Notes: generated from the letters alone by a model not told the origin. DNA of 64,000 nt from an uncultured Trichococcus sp. (GCF_963663645.1 NZ_OY760503.1:1183501-1247500); one strand, 5' to 3'; counted from the stretch's first letter, positions 8,833 through 18,181 are shown. A program made the numbers and translations.

Positions 8833-9762
8833 ATGAAAAAATTATTGGGATTGACTGCTGCTTCTTTGTTACTGTTGGCTGGATGCGGAGGCGCTACATT
8901 GGAAGGCGACAACGCGGAAAGTGTCGTTGTAGAAGAAAAGGAAGCTTCCGAATTGGTTGTGGGAGTCTCTATTTCAACTTTGAATAATCCGTTCTTTGTT
9001 TCGCTGGAAGCTGGTATCACTGACCTGGCGGAAGAAAACGGCACGAAAATCATCGCTGTCGATGCCCAGGATGATACGGCAAAACAGACGAATGATGTGG
9101 ATGACCTTATCCAACAGGGAGTCGATGTATTATTGATCAATCCGGTCGATTCGGCTGCGATCGCCCCTGCTGTGGAGGCTGCAAACAGTGCCGGTATCCC
9201 TGTCATCACAATCGATCGTTCCAGCGACGGCGGCGAAGTGGTTACCCTGGTTGCATCAGATAACGCAGCCGGAGGAGAGCTGGCTGCAGAATATATTGTC
9301 GAATTATCAGGAGAAGGAGCCAACACAGTCCAATTGGAAGGCGTTCCTGGTGCTTCTGCAACCCGTGAAAGAGGAGAAGGCTTTGCGAAAATCGCTGAAG
9401 AGTCGTTGAATCTGTTGGACAGCCAGACAGCCAATTTCGACCGCGCTGAAGGACTGACGGTTATGGAAAACATGCTGCAGGCGCATGCGGATATCCAAGC
9501 GGTATTTGCTCAAAATGATGAAATGGCCTTGGGTGCCATTGAAGCAATAGAAGCTGCCGGTTTGACAGGGAAAATCCAAGTGGTCGGATTTGACGGAACG
9601 GAAGATGGCGTGGATGCAGTTGAAGAAGGAAGAATGAGTGCAACAGTTGCACAACAACCTGAAGAGATGGGCAGACTTGCTTTACAAGCAGCCTTTGATT
9701 TCTTTGCCGGCAAGGAAGTGGATGCGTACATCGCTTCTCCGCTTGAGTTGGTCAAAAAATAA
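8833..9762 (+). CDS. rbsB: Ribose-binding lipoprotein
   Basis: Extracellular substrate-binding protein of the ribose importer, anchored by lipid. A short signal peptide ends in LLLLAGC, placing the lipid-bearing cysteine at residue 18. An acidic linker follows, then a type I periplasmic-binding fold (GVSISTLNNPFF, ITIDRSSDGG, FAQNDEMALGAIEA, VVGFDGTEDG). The 309-residue length fits. It is the last gene of the operon and ends at a strong terminator. Its sequence is like LacI-type sensor domains, but it lacks a helix-turn-helix. Confidence 0.93.
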   Translation: MKKLLGLTAASLLLLAGCGGATLEGDNAESVVVEEKEASELVVGVSISTLNNPFFVSLEAGITDLAEENGTKIIAVDAQDDTAKQTNDVDDLIQQGVDVLLINPVDSAAIAPAVEAANSAGIPVITIDRSSDGGEVVTLVASDNAAGGELAAEYIVELSGEGANTVQLEGVPGASATRERGEGFAKIAEESLNLLDSQTANFDRAEGLTVMENMLQAHADIQAVFAQNDEMALGAIEAIEAAGLTGKIQVVGFDGTEDGVDAVEEGRMSATVAQQPEEMGRLALQAAFDFFAGKEVDAYIASPLELVKK

Positions 9763-9812
9763 TTAGCTTACAGAGTTTCTTGCATGATCTTGAAGTGACT
9801 TGCAAGACAAAG

Positions 9813-9858
9813 AAAGCCCCTGCCCTCGCGCCTTAGCTGCGGGAGGGCAGGGGCTTTT
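9813..9858 (+). terminator. Strong terminator of the ribose operon
   Basis: AAAGCCCCTGCCCTC pairs perfectly with GAGGGCAGGGGCTTT across a short loop, followed by T. A second small inverted repeat (CTTGC...GCAAG, 9780-9805) precedes it. Confidence 0.9.
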
Positions 9859-9977
9859 TGTGTGATCCGCGTGCCCAGCGGCTCATGGCTTTCGAGAGGA
9901 TGGATTTTAGCGGTCTTCAGCTGATCCGAACAGCTCCTAGATTGTATCAATATTTCCCCTTTCCGGCTGAAAAACGC

Positions 9978-10006
9978 TTGTAAATCTGCCGCCATAATGG
10001 TACATT
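9978..10006 (+). promoter_or_regulatory. Promoter of the ATP-grasp/esterase pair
   Basis: TTGTAA (9978-9983), a 17-bp spacer and TACATT (10001-10006). A second possible -10, TATAAT, is at 10012-10017. Confidence 0.55.
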
Positions 10007-10047
10007 CTCATTATAATCTAATGTTTGGAAGAGAGAAGGGAATCAGC

Positions 10048-11211
10048 ATGAATTATGTATTTATCTCACCCCATTTTCCCAGTAATTTCAAGAATTTCGC
10101 AGTCGGTCTGAAGCGTGCGGGCGTGAATGTCTTCGGTGTCGCAAGTGAACCGTTTGAGTTGTTGGATGCGGACTTGCGCGAGAGCCTGACCGAGTATTAT
10201 CGCGTCAATGATATGGAAAATTATGACGAAATGCTGCGCGCGGTGGCTTACTTGACTTACAAGCACGGAAAAATGGACCGCATCGAATCGCACAACGAAT
10301 ACTGGTTGGCACAGGACGCGCGTCTGCGCACAGATTTCAACGTGTTCGGCTTCAAAAACGAGGATATGGCCTTCGTAAAACTGAAGTCCGCCATGAAAGA
10401 AAAATTCAGAGAAGTCGGGATCCGGGTAGCGCGCGGGCGTGTCATCGGTGACTATCACGATGCGCTCGGGTTATGCCACGAATATGGCTTTCCGGTCTGC
10501 ATCAAGCCTGATTCAGGCGTAGGAGCGGCGGATACGCACAAGATCCGTTCCGAAGAGGAGCTCGGGCATTTTTTCCATGTGAAAAATCCTTATGAATCCT
10601 ACATTCTGGAAGAATTCATCGACGGAAAAATCGTCACGTATGATGGTCTGACCGATGCCGCAGGGAATATCCTTTTTGATGCCACCCTGGTGTACGAAAA
10701 AGCCGTGTTGGAAATCGTTGAAAAGAATGCAGATATGTTCTACTATGTAGACCGCAATATGCCGGATGATCTGCGCGAAGTCGGAACCAAGCTCGTTAAG
10801 GCCTTCAATGTCCGCGAGCGCTTCTTCCATTTTGAGTTTTTCCGTTTACCCGACGGCAGCCTCGTTGCTTTGGAAGCCAACCTGCGTCCGCCTGGCGGGC
10901 ATACGATGGACATGTGGAACTGGGCAAATGATGTCGATCTGTACGCCGCTTATGGGAATCTGGTCGCGACAGGCAATTTCACGGCGCAGATGAACACGCC
11001 GTACTACTGTTGCTACGTCAGCCGCAAGGGCGTCCATCCTTACCGCTTCACGCATGAGGAAGTGATGGTCCGTTACGGTGGAAATGTCGTCCTGTTTGAA
11101 GAAATGCCGGGGATTTTTGCGGCCATCATGGGGGATTTCGGCTACGTCATCCGTGCGGCAGAATACCAAGAACTGATGGACATCATCCATATGATTTCCG
11201 TAACCGAATAG
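10048..11211 (+). CDS. ATP-grasp family enzyme, substrate unknown
   Basis: ATP-grasp enzymes join a carboxylate to an amine, thiol or similar group through an acyl-phosphate. The 387-residue protein has a Rossmann-like N-terminal pre-domain (MNYVFISPHFP). The ATP-grasp fold follows at about 110-300, with FPVCIKPDSGVGAADT as nucleotide-binding loop, EEFIDGKIVTYDG, and FRLPDGSLVALEANLRPPGG carrying the Glu/Asn metal ligands. The start at 10048 follows GAGAGAAGGGA; a start at 9997 lacks a ribosome site. It is followed by an esterase gene after 15 bp, so the two probably act on one small molecule or peptide. The product is not known. Confidence 0.75.
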   Translation: MNYVFISPHFPSNFKNFAVGLKRAGVNVFGVASEPFELLDADLRESLTEYYRVNDMENYDEMLRAVAYLTYKHGKMDRIESHNEYWLAQDARLRTDFNVFGFKNEDMAFVKLKSAMKEKFREVGIRVARGRVIGDYHDALGLCHEYGFPVCIKPDSGVGAADTHKIRSEEELGHFFHVKNPYESYILEEFIDGKIVTYDGLTDAAGNILFDATLVYEKAVLEIVEKNADMFYYVDRNMPDDLREVGTKLVKAFNVRERFFHFEFFRLPDGSLVALEANLRPPGGHTMDMWNWANDVDLYAAYGNLVATGNFTAQMNTPYYCCYVSRKGVHPYRFTHEEVMVRYGGNVVLFEEMPGIFAAIMGDFGYVIRAAEYQELMDIIHMISVTE

Positions 11212-11226
11212 ACTGGGGGAAATAAG

Positions 11227-11976
11227 ATGCACGTAGAATATTCATCACAATGGAGCGGTCATTTGAACCGTGAGATGCGTTTCAATCGCTATGGACATGC
11301 GGGTAAACCGATCATCGTCTTCCCATCATCCGGAGGCAGCCACAACGAATACGCGGACTTCGGCATGATCGAAGCCTGCCAGTGGTTCATCGACCAAGGC
11401 TTGGTGCAGTTTTACACGCCGGACAGCGTCGACAACGAATCATGGCTTTGCGAATGGAAAAGTCCGTACGACCGTGCCAATATGCACGAACGCTATGACC
11501 GCTACATCATCGAAGAACTGGTGCCGCACATCAAGCACCAGGCGAACCACCAAGGACCGATGATCGCGACCGGCTGCAGCATGGGCGGCTACCACAGCCT
11601 GAACTTTTACCTGCGCCATCCGGATGTCTTCGACAGCGTCATCGCGCTGAGCGGCCTTTACGATGTCCGTTACTTCTTCGGGGATTACCATGACCGCAAC
11701 GTCTATGAGAATTCGCCGCTCGACTACATTTGGAATCTGAACGACAGTTGGTTCCTGGACAAATACCGTTCCGGCAATATCATCGTCGCCACCGGCCAAG
11801 GCAACTGGGAAGAAGTCAGCATCCGCGACACGCGCAAGATTGAAGAAGCGATGCGCTTCAAGAACATCCCCGCCTGGATCGATTTCTGGGGCTCAGATGT
11901 CCACCACGACTGGGAATGGTGGCGCGTCCAGATGCCGTATTTCCTGGGCAAACTGAATGAGCAAGGCAAACTATAA
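11227..11976 (+). CDS. Esterase-family alpha/beta hydrolase
   Basis: Alpha/beta hydrolase of the putative esterase (esterase D-like) family, 249 residues, without signal peptide and so cytoplasmic. The nucleophile elbow TGCSMGG places the catalytic Ser at residue 118. The C-terminal SDVHHDWEWWR holds the likely catalytic His. IVFPSSGGSHNEY near residue 30 forms the oxyanion-side loop. It is co-transcribed with the ATP-grasp gene and ends at a terminator. It could hydrolyse an ester or thioester made or used by the neighbour; that link is inference. Confidence 0.8.
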   Translation: MHVEYSSQWSGHLNREMRFNRYGHAGKPIIVFPSSGGSHNEYADFGMIEACQWFIDQGLVQFYTPDSVDNESWLCEWKSPYDRANMHERYDRYIIEELVPHIKHQANHQGPMIATGCSMGGYHSLNFYLRHPDVFDSVIALSGLYDVRYFFGDYHDRNVYENSPLDYIWNLNDSWFLDKYRSGNIIVATGQGNWEEVSIRDTRKIEEAMRFKNIPAWIDFWGSDVHHDWEWWRVQMPYFLGKLNEQGKL

Positions 11977-11988
11977 TAAGAAATTTCC

Positions 11989-12019
11989 GTCCTTTCAGCA
12001 TTTGCTGGGAGGACTTTTT
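11989..12019 (+). terminator. Rho-independent terminator
   Basis: GTCCTTTCAGCA pairs with TGCTGGGAGGAC (two G-U pairs), followed by five T. Confidence 0.85.
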
Positions 12020-12078
12020 GGTGGTGCGTGACGATGGATGCTTGGGGGCGAGGGCGGCCGTCTTTTTTGCGCGTAAAC

Positions 12079-12203
12079 ATGAATAACTGGCCGTTATCCA
12101 TCTTTTTCGGGTGGCGGTGACCCGAAAAGATGAATTAATAAAATTTATTCATCTTTTTCGCATGCCGGACGCTCGAAATCATGAATACTTTTCGGTTATT
12201 CAT
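12079..12203. repeat. Tandem palindrome array A1, three units (ATGAATA...TATTCAT family)
   Basis: Three 23-bp palindromes start at 12079, 12130 and 12181, an exact pitch of 51 bp. The spacers are palindromic too (TTTTCGGGT...ACCCGAAAA at 12104-12128), so a second folding register is possible. A fixed extra hairpin TGCGGC-TCAT-GCCGCA follows at 12213-12228. Array A2 has the same order of parts. It lies 59 bp after a terminator. Confidence 0.9.
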
Positions 12204-12228
12204 GGTTTTCCGTGCGGCTCATGCCGCA

Positions 12229-12504
12229 GAATGATGAATGACGGGGTCAATAATGAAATTCTCTCGAATTCAGGGTGCAGCAACTCAAAAATTGATTATA
12301 ATAATACTATTGTTCTGGTTTGTTCAGAAAAATACACAAACGCTAGTAGCTACAGCACGACTTCAAACATTCATCTCCCTTGATTTGAAAGCGTTTTTGG
12401 AATTGGGCCCAGTCGATTTTCGATTTCGGGAAAACGATTGGACCGAGATAAGCTTCAAATGAAAAGGCTTGCAAGATATACTAAGTTTCGTAAGGAGGGT
12501 ATAC
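12229..12504 (+). promoter_or_regulatory. Leader of the PTS-transketolase operon: -10 box and cre site
   Basis: This gene-free stretch holds a -10-like TATAAT at 12297-12302 with no good -35, as expected for an activated promoter. It also holds a strong cre candidate at 12386-12399 (TGAAAGCGTTTTTG, 12 of 14 to consensus). The cre lies downstream of the -10, where CcpA would act as a roadblock. The ribosome site AAGGAGG is at 12492-12498. Confidence 0.55.
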
Positions 12505-14568
12505 ATGTACGACAATCGATTATTGATTCTCCTCAAAAAAATCATCGCCATGCCGCAGATGCATTATTGGGAATTGGGATTGAAAATGAATGAGCCGACT
12601 AATGTGCTCACGCAAGACTTAGCTACCTTGAATGAGTTGTTGGCCAAAAACGATTTTCCCACGGTGCTAGTTGATCCGGAAAAATACACCGTACCCAAAA
12701 CCTTAATTGCCATGGAGGATGCGCTTCAAAAAGTTTTTGCTTCACCGCAGATTTATCTCGATGAAGAAGAGCGGATGTATATGCTTTACCTGTACACATT
12801 CATCCGCAAAGATTTTATTTCCAATTTCCACTATCAGGATTTATTGAAAGTAAGCAAGAACACAACGTTGGCCGATATCAAAAGGCTGCGCTGTAAGTTG
12901 TCCGAATACGGAATTACCTTGGAATACCAGCGTTCAAGAGGGTACTTCTTGGAGGGGAATGAGGCCGATAAACGGCGGATGGCTTTCCACAGCATCAGCC
13001 AGTTGCTGCGGCACGCTTCGGGCAATTGGGCATTGAACTACATTGCGGAAGATTGGCAGGAAACGATCGACCTTGAGCCGGTCATCCGGATCATCAAAGC
13101 CTATGCAAACGAACACAACATGCATTATGTGGAGGAACGGATCCGTGACTCGCTTTATCTTATCCTTTACACAAGGATCCGGGTAGCACGTGTCCAAGGG
13201 CAGCTGACTTTTACAGAGAAGCAGCAAGAAGTTTTGTCGGCAAGCCCGTTATGGGAGTTGGCAGAAAAAGTGTACCACCACTTGTTTAAGGATCTCGAGA
13301 TTCAAGGGGAGAAAGAGGAAATCAGCTTCATCGTGATGCTTTTCCTTGGAACGATAGAAGGTAAATGGGAAAACAGCGAAGATGAAGCCCTTAAGAAAAT
13401 CACAATGGCCATCATTTCCGAAATGGAACGGATTGCCGTCGTATCTTTCGAAAGAAAAGAGGAACTCTTCAGGAACCTGTATCTTCATCTGGTACCTGCC
13501 TACTACCGTATTCTTTTCGGAATCGAGCTTGATAATGTCTTGACGGAAATGATCCAAGCCAAACACAAAAGATTGTTTGTTTTGGTAAAGCGTGCGCTTA
13601 AGCCGTTAGAAGAATATGCGGAAGGTACGATGACCGATGATGAGATCGCTTATTTCACGATCCATTTCGGTGGTGAGATAGAAGGCCAAATCAATAAGCA
13701 AAGTACTTATCGGGCAGCGGTCATTTGTCCGAGTGGCATCAGCTCATCTTTGATTTTGCTATCGGAGCTGCGGCAGATGTTCAGTAATATCAATTGGATA
13801 GATGGACACAATTTGGAAAGTTTTTACGAACTCGATTCGAAGGAATATGACCTCGTCTTTTCAACCGTATATGTCGAATCCACTAAACCCGTATTCATAG
13901 TGAACCCGATGATGAACGCGGAATCAAAAAGGCACCTGATCCGCGCAGTCCTGGATGCTTTTCCGGTAGACAGTTATTTAGGACCGGACCTGAATGCGCT
14001 CATAGCGATCATCAAGAAACATGCAAAAATTGAAAATGAAGGGGCCTTACGGAACGAGTTGAGCATGACTTTGAATCCAACAGATGCCTACGGAAGGAGA
14101 TATACGCCTATGTTAAAAGATTTATTGGTAGCGGATACGATTCAATTTGCCGATCAGTGCGCTGATTGGGAGCAGGCGATCCGTTTTGCAGGAAACCCGT
14201 TATTGGAAAATGACACAATCTCGAGCGATTATATCGCAGCGATGATCAATAAAGTGAAAGAATTCGGTCCATTTATCGACTTGGGGAAAGGCGTTGCCAT
14301 CCCGCACGCCAGACCTGAGGAAGGGGTCAACCGCATCGGTATGTCGATGCTGAGGCTCAAGGAACCGGTGAATCTATTGGGGGATGAGGCCCATGCAGTG
14401 GATACGATCATCTGCATCGCAGCTATCGACAACAAAACCCACCTGAAGGCATTGTCGGAATTGACCGGCATCCTGAGTTCAGAAGATAAATTGTCGGAAT
14501 TGAAAGCAGCAACTACCAGCAAAGAAATCATAAATATGTTCAGTGAAGGGGAGAAAGTCAATGGTTAG
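12505..14568 (+). CDS. PRD-domain transcriptional regulator with EIIB and EIIA domains
   Basis: Multidomain PTS-controlled activator or antiterminator of 687 residues. It has an N-terminal winged helix-turn-helix-like region, two PTS regulation domains in the middle, an EIIB-like domain (AAVICPSGISSSLILLSEL) and a C-terminal EIIA of the fructose/ascorbate type with its phosphorylatable His601 in GVAIPHARPE. The start at 12505 follows AAGGAGG by 6 bp; an upstream ATG at 12469 is rejected. No free EIIA gene exists in the operon, so its C-terminal domain may also phosphorylate the EIIB. It overlaps the EIIB gene by 8 bp. Confidence 0.88.
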   Translation: MYDNRLLILLKKIIAMPQMHYWELGLKMNEPTNVLTQDLATLNELLAKNDFPTVLVDPEKYTVPKTLIAMEDALQKVFASPQIYLDEEERMYMLYLYTFIRKDFISNFHYQDLLKVSKNTTLADIKRLRCKLSEYGITLEYQRSRGYFLEGNEADKRRMAFHSISQLLRHASGNWALNYIAEDWQETIDLEPVIRIIKAYANEHNMHYVEERIRDSLYLILYTRIRVARVQGQLTFTEKQQEVLSASPLWELAEKVYHHLFKDLEIQGEKEEISFIVMLFLGTIEGKWENSEDEALKKITMAIISEMERIAVVSFERKEELFRNLYLHLVPAYYRILFGIELDNVLTEMIQAKHKRLFVLVKRALKPLEEYAEGTMTDDEIAYFTIHFGGEIEGQINKQSTYRAAVICPSGISSSLILLSELRQMFSNINWIDGHNLESFYELDSKEYDLVFSTVYVESTKPVFIVNPMMNAESKRHLIRAVLDAFPVDSYLGPDLNALIAIIKKHAKIENEGALRNELSMTLNPTDAYGRRYTPMLKDLLVADTIQFADQCADWEQAIRFAGNPLLENDTISSDYIAAMINKVKEFGPFIDLGKGVAIPHARPEEGVNRIGMSMLRLKEPVNLLGDEAHAVDTIICIAAIDNKTHLKALSELTGILSSEDKLSELKAATTSKEIINMFSEGEKVNG

Positions 14569-14851
14569 ATTTGGAGCAGCGTGTGGTTCAGGTTTGGGTT
14601 CAAGTTTTATGGTGGAAATGAACATTCAATCGATCTTAAGGGAACTGGGGGTAAGCGACAAAGTAACGGTGCAGCATTACGATCTAAGTTCTGCAAGTCC
14701 AGGTGAAGCGGATGTGTGGTTCGTTGGGCAAGACCTGGAGAATTCTGCGGGACATCTCGGCGATGTGCGCTTCTTGAAAAGCATTATTGACATGAATGAA
14801 CTGCGCGAAAAAGTGACGCAAGCATGCAAAGACAAAGGTTTGGTCGGATAA
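14561..14851 (+). CDS. PTS ascorbate-type EIIB component
   Basis: Small cytoplasmic phosphocarrier of 96 residues that passes phosphate to the incoming sugar at EIIC. The phosphocysteine Cys8 sits in ACGSGLGSSF, typical of the UlaB/SgcB group. The start at 14561 follows AAGGGGAG and overlaps the regulator gene by 8 bp. It works with the EIIA domain upstream and the EIIC downstream. The family is called ascorbate-type, but many members carry other pentose-like substrates. Confidence 0.9.
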   Translation: MVRFGAACGSGLGSSFMVEMNIQSILRELGVSDKVTVQHYDLSSASPGEADVWFVGQDLENSAGHLGDVRFLKSIIDMNELREKVTQACKDKGLVG

Positions 14852-14878
14852 AAATAAAATAGAAGAGGTGTAGAGATT

Positions 14879-16240
14879 ATGAATGGACTATTAGATATCC
14901 TGATTGACATTGCCAGTACCCCTGCCATTTTAGTAGCTTTAATCGCTGTTCTAGGTTCCGTGCTTCAAAATAAATCAACCACAGATGTTGTCAAAGGCGG
15001 CGTAAAGACATTCGTCGGGTTCCTGGTTGTGACTGCAGGAGCCGGCGTGATCGTCGGTGCGTTGGAGCCTTTTGGGGAAATGTTCAAAATAGCCTTCAAC
15101 ATGCAAGGTGTTATTCCGAATAATGAAGCAATCGTAGCTGTCGCATTAGATCAATACGGCACAAGTACAGCCCTTATCATGTTGTCAGGGATGATTTTCA
15201 ATATCCTGATTGCACGCTTCACTAAATTCAAATACATCTTCTTGACTGGGCACCATACGCTATACATGGCGTGCATGATTGCGGTAATCATGTCCGTTGC
15301 CGGCTTCACTTCTCTGTCGCTGATTTTATTCGGTGGATTGGTTTTAGGAATCATCATGTCCGTATCGCCGGCATTGGTTCAACGCTTCATGGTTGAATTG
15401 ACAGGCAATGACTCGGTAGCCTTGGGACACTTTAGTGCCGTCAGCTATGCATTGAGTGGATATGTCGGTAAATTGGTTGGCGACAAGAAAAAATCTACGG
15501 AAGATATCAACTTTCCTAAGAGCCTTGGTTTCCTTCGTGATTCAACCGTCAGCATCGCGATTACGATGACTGTCCTCTACACGATAGTTGCCTTGTTTAC
15601 AGGCTCTGCATACATCCAAGAAAACTTAAGCGGCGGAACGAACTATCTGATCTTCGCTTTGCAACAATCCGGTTCATTCGCAGCTGGTGTGTTCGTAATC
15701 CTTGCTGGTGTTCGTCTGATCCTGAATGAAATCGTTCCGGCCTTCAAAGGGATTTCTGATAAATTGGTACCGAATGCAAAACCAGCATTGGACTGCCCAA
15801 TCGTTTATCCGTATGCACCAAATGCTGTACTGATCGGTTTCTTCTCAAGTTTTGTAGGTGGACTTGTCAGCATGGTCATCATGATTTTCACTGGCGGTGT
15901 CATCATCCTTCCGGGTGTAGTCCCACACTTCTTCGTTGGAGCTACTGCCGGGGTCATCGGGAATTCTTCAGGAGGATTAAGAGGAGCAATCGCCGGTTCA
16001 TTCCTGCAAGGTATGTTGATCAGCTTCTTGCCGCTATTCTTACTGCCAGTATTGGGTGAATTAGGTTTTGCTGGGTCCACATTCTCAGATGCCGACTTTG
16101 CTTCATCAGGCATCATCCTTGGCAGTTTGGCCAATATGGGTGGCAAGACAGCAATCATGATTGGTATCGCAATCGTCATCGCAATCATGTTGGCTTTGAC
16201 TGCACTGGACAAAGATAAAAAAACAGTAACTGCAGAATAA
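14879..16240 (+). CDS. PTS ascorbate-type EIIC permease (UlaA family)
   Basis: Membrane transporter and phosphorylation channel of 453 residues with about 10-11 hydrophobic segments. It belongs to the UlaA/SgcC fold rather than the glucose PTS fold. Recognisable segments are VLGSVLQNKSTTDVVKGGVKT near the N-terminus and the glycine-rich AGVIGNSSGGLRGAIAGSF late in the chain. It lies 27 bp after EIIB and 17 bp before the transketolase N-subunit. With the split transketolase next door, the likely substrate is a sugar whose phosphate is a transketolase donor or acceptor; this is inference. Confidence 0.9.
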   Translation: MNGLLDILIDIASTPAILVALIAVLGSVLQNKSTTDVVKGGVKTFVGFLVVTAGAGVIVGALEPFGEMFKIAFNMQGVIPNNEAIVAVALDQYGTSTALIMLSGMIFNILIARFTKFKYIFLTGHHTLYMACMIAVIMSVAGFTSLSLILFGGLVLGIIMSVSPALVQRFMVELTGNDSVALGHFSAVSYALSGYVGKLVGDKKKSTEDINFPKSLGFLRDSTVSIAITMTVLYTIVALFTGSAYIQENLSGGTNYLIFALQQSGSFAAGVFVILAGVRLILNEIVPAFKGISDKLVPNAKPALDCPIVYPYAPNAVLIGFFSSFVGGLVSMVIMIFTGGVIILPGVVPHFFVGATAGVIGNSSGGLRGAIAGSFLQGMLISFLPLFLLPVLGELGFAGSTFSDADFASSGIILGSLANMGGKTAIMIGIAIVIAIMLALTALDKDKKTVTAE

Positions 16241-16257
16241 AGGAGGATATTGATTAG

Positions 16258-17094
16258 ATGGATAGCACAGCAATAAGACACTTTGCAGATCAGATTCGGT
16301 ACTATACCTTAAAAGAATTGAACTATATGGGGTACGGACATTACGGCGGCAGTCTTTCGATTGTAGAGACGCTCGCCGTCCTGTATGGGCATCAGTTGCG
16401 GGTCAGCCCGGAAACAAAGGATGACTTGAACCGCGACTTTTTCGTCCTTTCCAAAGGGCATGCCGGGCCTGCTCTATATGCTACCTTATTCCTAAAAGAT
16501 TTTATTACGGAGGATTGGCTCTACACACTGAACCAGAACGGTACGAATTTGCCGTCGCATCCAGATAAGAACAAAACACCGGGCGTTGATATGACAACCG
16601 GGTCGCTGGGGCAAGGCATTTCCGCTGCCACGGGGATTGCCTATGGGAATAAACTTGCCGGGCGAGAAAACTACACGTATTGCATCGTGGGCGACGGAGA
16701 GTTGAACGAAGGACAATGCTGGGAAGCGATCCAGTTTGCCGCTCATAGACAGCTCGATCATTTCATTCTGTTCATCGATGACAACAAGAAACAACTCGAT
16801 GGCTATACAACTGAAATCTGCAATCCGTTTGATTTCGAAGCGAAATTCGCTGCTTTCGGATTCCATACGCTGAAAGCTGACGGCTCTTCGGTTGAGGAAA
16901 TCAACGGAGCGATTGAAAGAGCTAAATCCCTAACCGACAAACCAACCGCCATCGTCCTGGACACGGTGAAGGGACAAGGGGTTCCGTACATTGAAGACAT
17001 GTACAGCAACCACCACATTCGCGTGGATGATGAGGCGAAGGCCGCCATCGAAGCGACTACTGAAAAAATCGGCATTGAGATAGGAGTGAGATAA
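16258..17094 (+). CDS. Transketolase, N-terminal (thiamine diphosphate) subunit
   Basis: First half of a split transketolase, 278 residues. It carries the thiamine-diphosphate/Mg motif GDGELNEGQCWEAIQFA near residue 143, the SKGHAGPALYATLF segment and TTGSLGQGIS. It must pair with the C-terminal subunit encoded next. Split forms are common in sugar operons, while housekeeping transketolase is one chain. The location behind a PTS suggests a dedicated C2-transfer step on the imported sugar phosphate. Such split enzymes have been linked in other bacteria to unusual pentoses such as apulose-phosphate; whether that applies here is not known. Confidence 0.92.
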   Translation: MDSTAIRHFADQIRYYTLKELNYMGYGHYGGSLSIVETLAVLYGHQLRVSPETKDDLNRDFFVLSKGHAGPALYATLFLKDFITEDWLYTLNQNGTNLPSHPDKNKTPGVDMTTGSLGQGISAATGIAYGNKLAGRENYTYCIVGDGELNEGQCWEAIQFAAHRQLDHFILFIDDNKKQLDGYTTEICNPFDFEAKFAAFGFHTLKADGSSVEEINGAIERAKSLTDKPTAIVLDTVKGQGVPYIEDMYSNHHIRVDDEAKAAIEATTEKIGIEIGVR

Positions 17095-17096
17095 GG

Positions 17097-18065
17097 ATGA
17101 CTTTTGAAGCGAAATTGGGGAAAACAGAAATGCGCGAAGTATACCGTGAATTTTTGTTGGATAAAGCAAGAAAAGACGACAGCATCGTTGTGCTGGAAGC
17201 AGACTTATCGAGCTCGATGTCCACGGATAAAATCAAGGATGAACTTGGCGGCCGGTATATTAATGTGGGCATCATGGAAGCCCAAGAGGTTTGTTGTGCC
17301 GCTGGACTTTCAGTAGCCGGATTCAAACCGTACATCCATACTTTCGGACCATTTGCGAGCAGACGGGTATTCGACCAGATCTTCATCTCGGTCGCTTATG
17401 CCGGAACGAATGTGACCATCATCGGCTCGGATGCGGGCGTCACAGCGGAGGCCAATGGTGGAACGCATATGCCTTTCGAGGAGTTGTCCTTATTGCGTGC
17501 CATCCCGGATGCGCATGTCTATGAAGCCAGCGATGACAAGTGCTTGCGTGCTATCCTGGAAGAAACGTACCATACCGATGGCTTGAACTATGTGCGGATG
17601 ATCCGCAAAAATGCGATCGAAATCTATCCGGAAGGCGAAACTTTCGAAGACGGCTTCAAGCTATTGCGGGAAGGCTCCGACGTCAGCATCATCGCTTCGG
17701 GAATCATGGTAGCCGATGCCCTGCAAGCTGCAGATCAGTTAGCGGAAGAAGGCATCTCGGCCACGGTCATCGACCTTTACCGGGTCAAACCGGTGAATGA
17801 AGCGGCTTTATTGAAGGCAGCTGAAACAGGCGCTATCGTGACGGCAGAAAACCACAATGTCATCGGCGGCATCGGTAGCGCGGTAGCCGAAACATTGGCC
17901 GAACTTAAACCGACTTTGCAATATCGCGTCGGCGTCCGCGAAGCTTTTGGGCAAGTCGGGAAAGCGGATTATCTGAAGGAACAATACGGTCTGACCGTGG
18001 GAAACATCGTCGCACAGGCCAAAAAATTAGTGAATCAAAAAGCCAAGGTTGGCGTGAACGTGTAA
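17097..18065 (+). CDS. Transketolase, C-terminal (pyrimidine/regulatory) subunit
   Basis: Second half of the split transketolase, 322 residues. It holds the pyrimidine-binding domain with the catalytic-type Glu region (INVGIMEAQEVCCAAGLSVAGF), the HTFGPFASRRVFDQI stretch and the C-terminal transketolase fold ending in EAFGQVGKADYLKEQYGLT. It begins 2 bp after the N-subunit stop, so equal synthesis is likely. It is the last gene of the PTS operon and is followed by a strong terminator. Confidence 0.92.
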   Translation: MTFEAKLGKTEMREVYREFLLDKARKDDSIVVLEADLSSSMSTDKIKDELGGRYINVGIMEAQEVCCAAGLSVAGFKPYIHTFGPFASRRVFDQIFISVAYAGTNVTIIGSDAGVTAEANGGTHMPFEELSLLRAIPDAHVYEASDDKCLRAILEETYHTDGLNYVRMIRKNAIEIYPEGETFEDGFKLLREGSDVSIIASGIMVADALQAADQLAEEGISATVIDLYRVKPVNEAALLKAAETGAIVTAENHNVIGGIGSAVAETLAELKPTLQYRVGVREAFGQVGKADYLKEQYGLTVGNIVAQAKKLVNQKAKVGVNV

Positions 18066-18071
18066 TGTCTG

Positions 18072-18119
18072 AAAAGGAACGGAAAGCAGGGGATGTCCCG
18101 TTTTTCCGTTCCTTTTTTT
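18072..18119 (+). terminator. Terminator of the PTS-transketolase operon
   Basis: AAAAGGAACGGAAA pairs with TTTCCGTTCCTTTT, followed by T. The next plus-strand element is array A2. Confidence 0.88.
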
Positions 18120-18181
18120 GCTTGACCTAGGCAATATTTTTGGCCGTCTCATTGGGAGGCGGCTCTGTTTGTCGCGGAAAG

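Noticed and set aside
12111-12383. 90-residue open frame upstream of the PTS regulator
   Set aside because: It starts inside array A1, has no ribosome site and runs over the promoter region.
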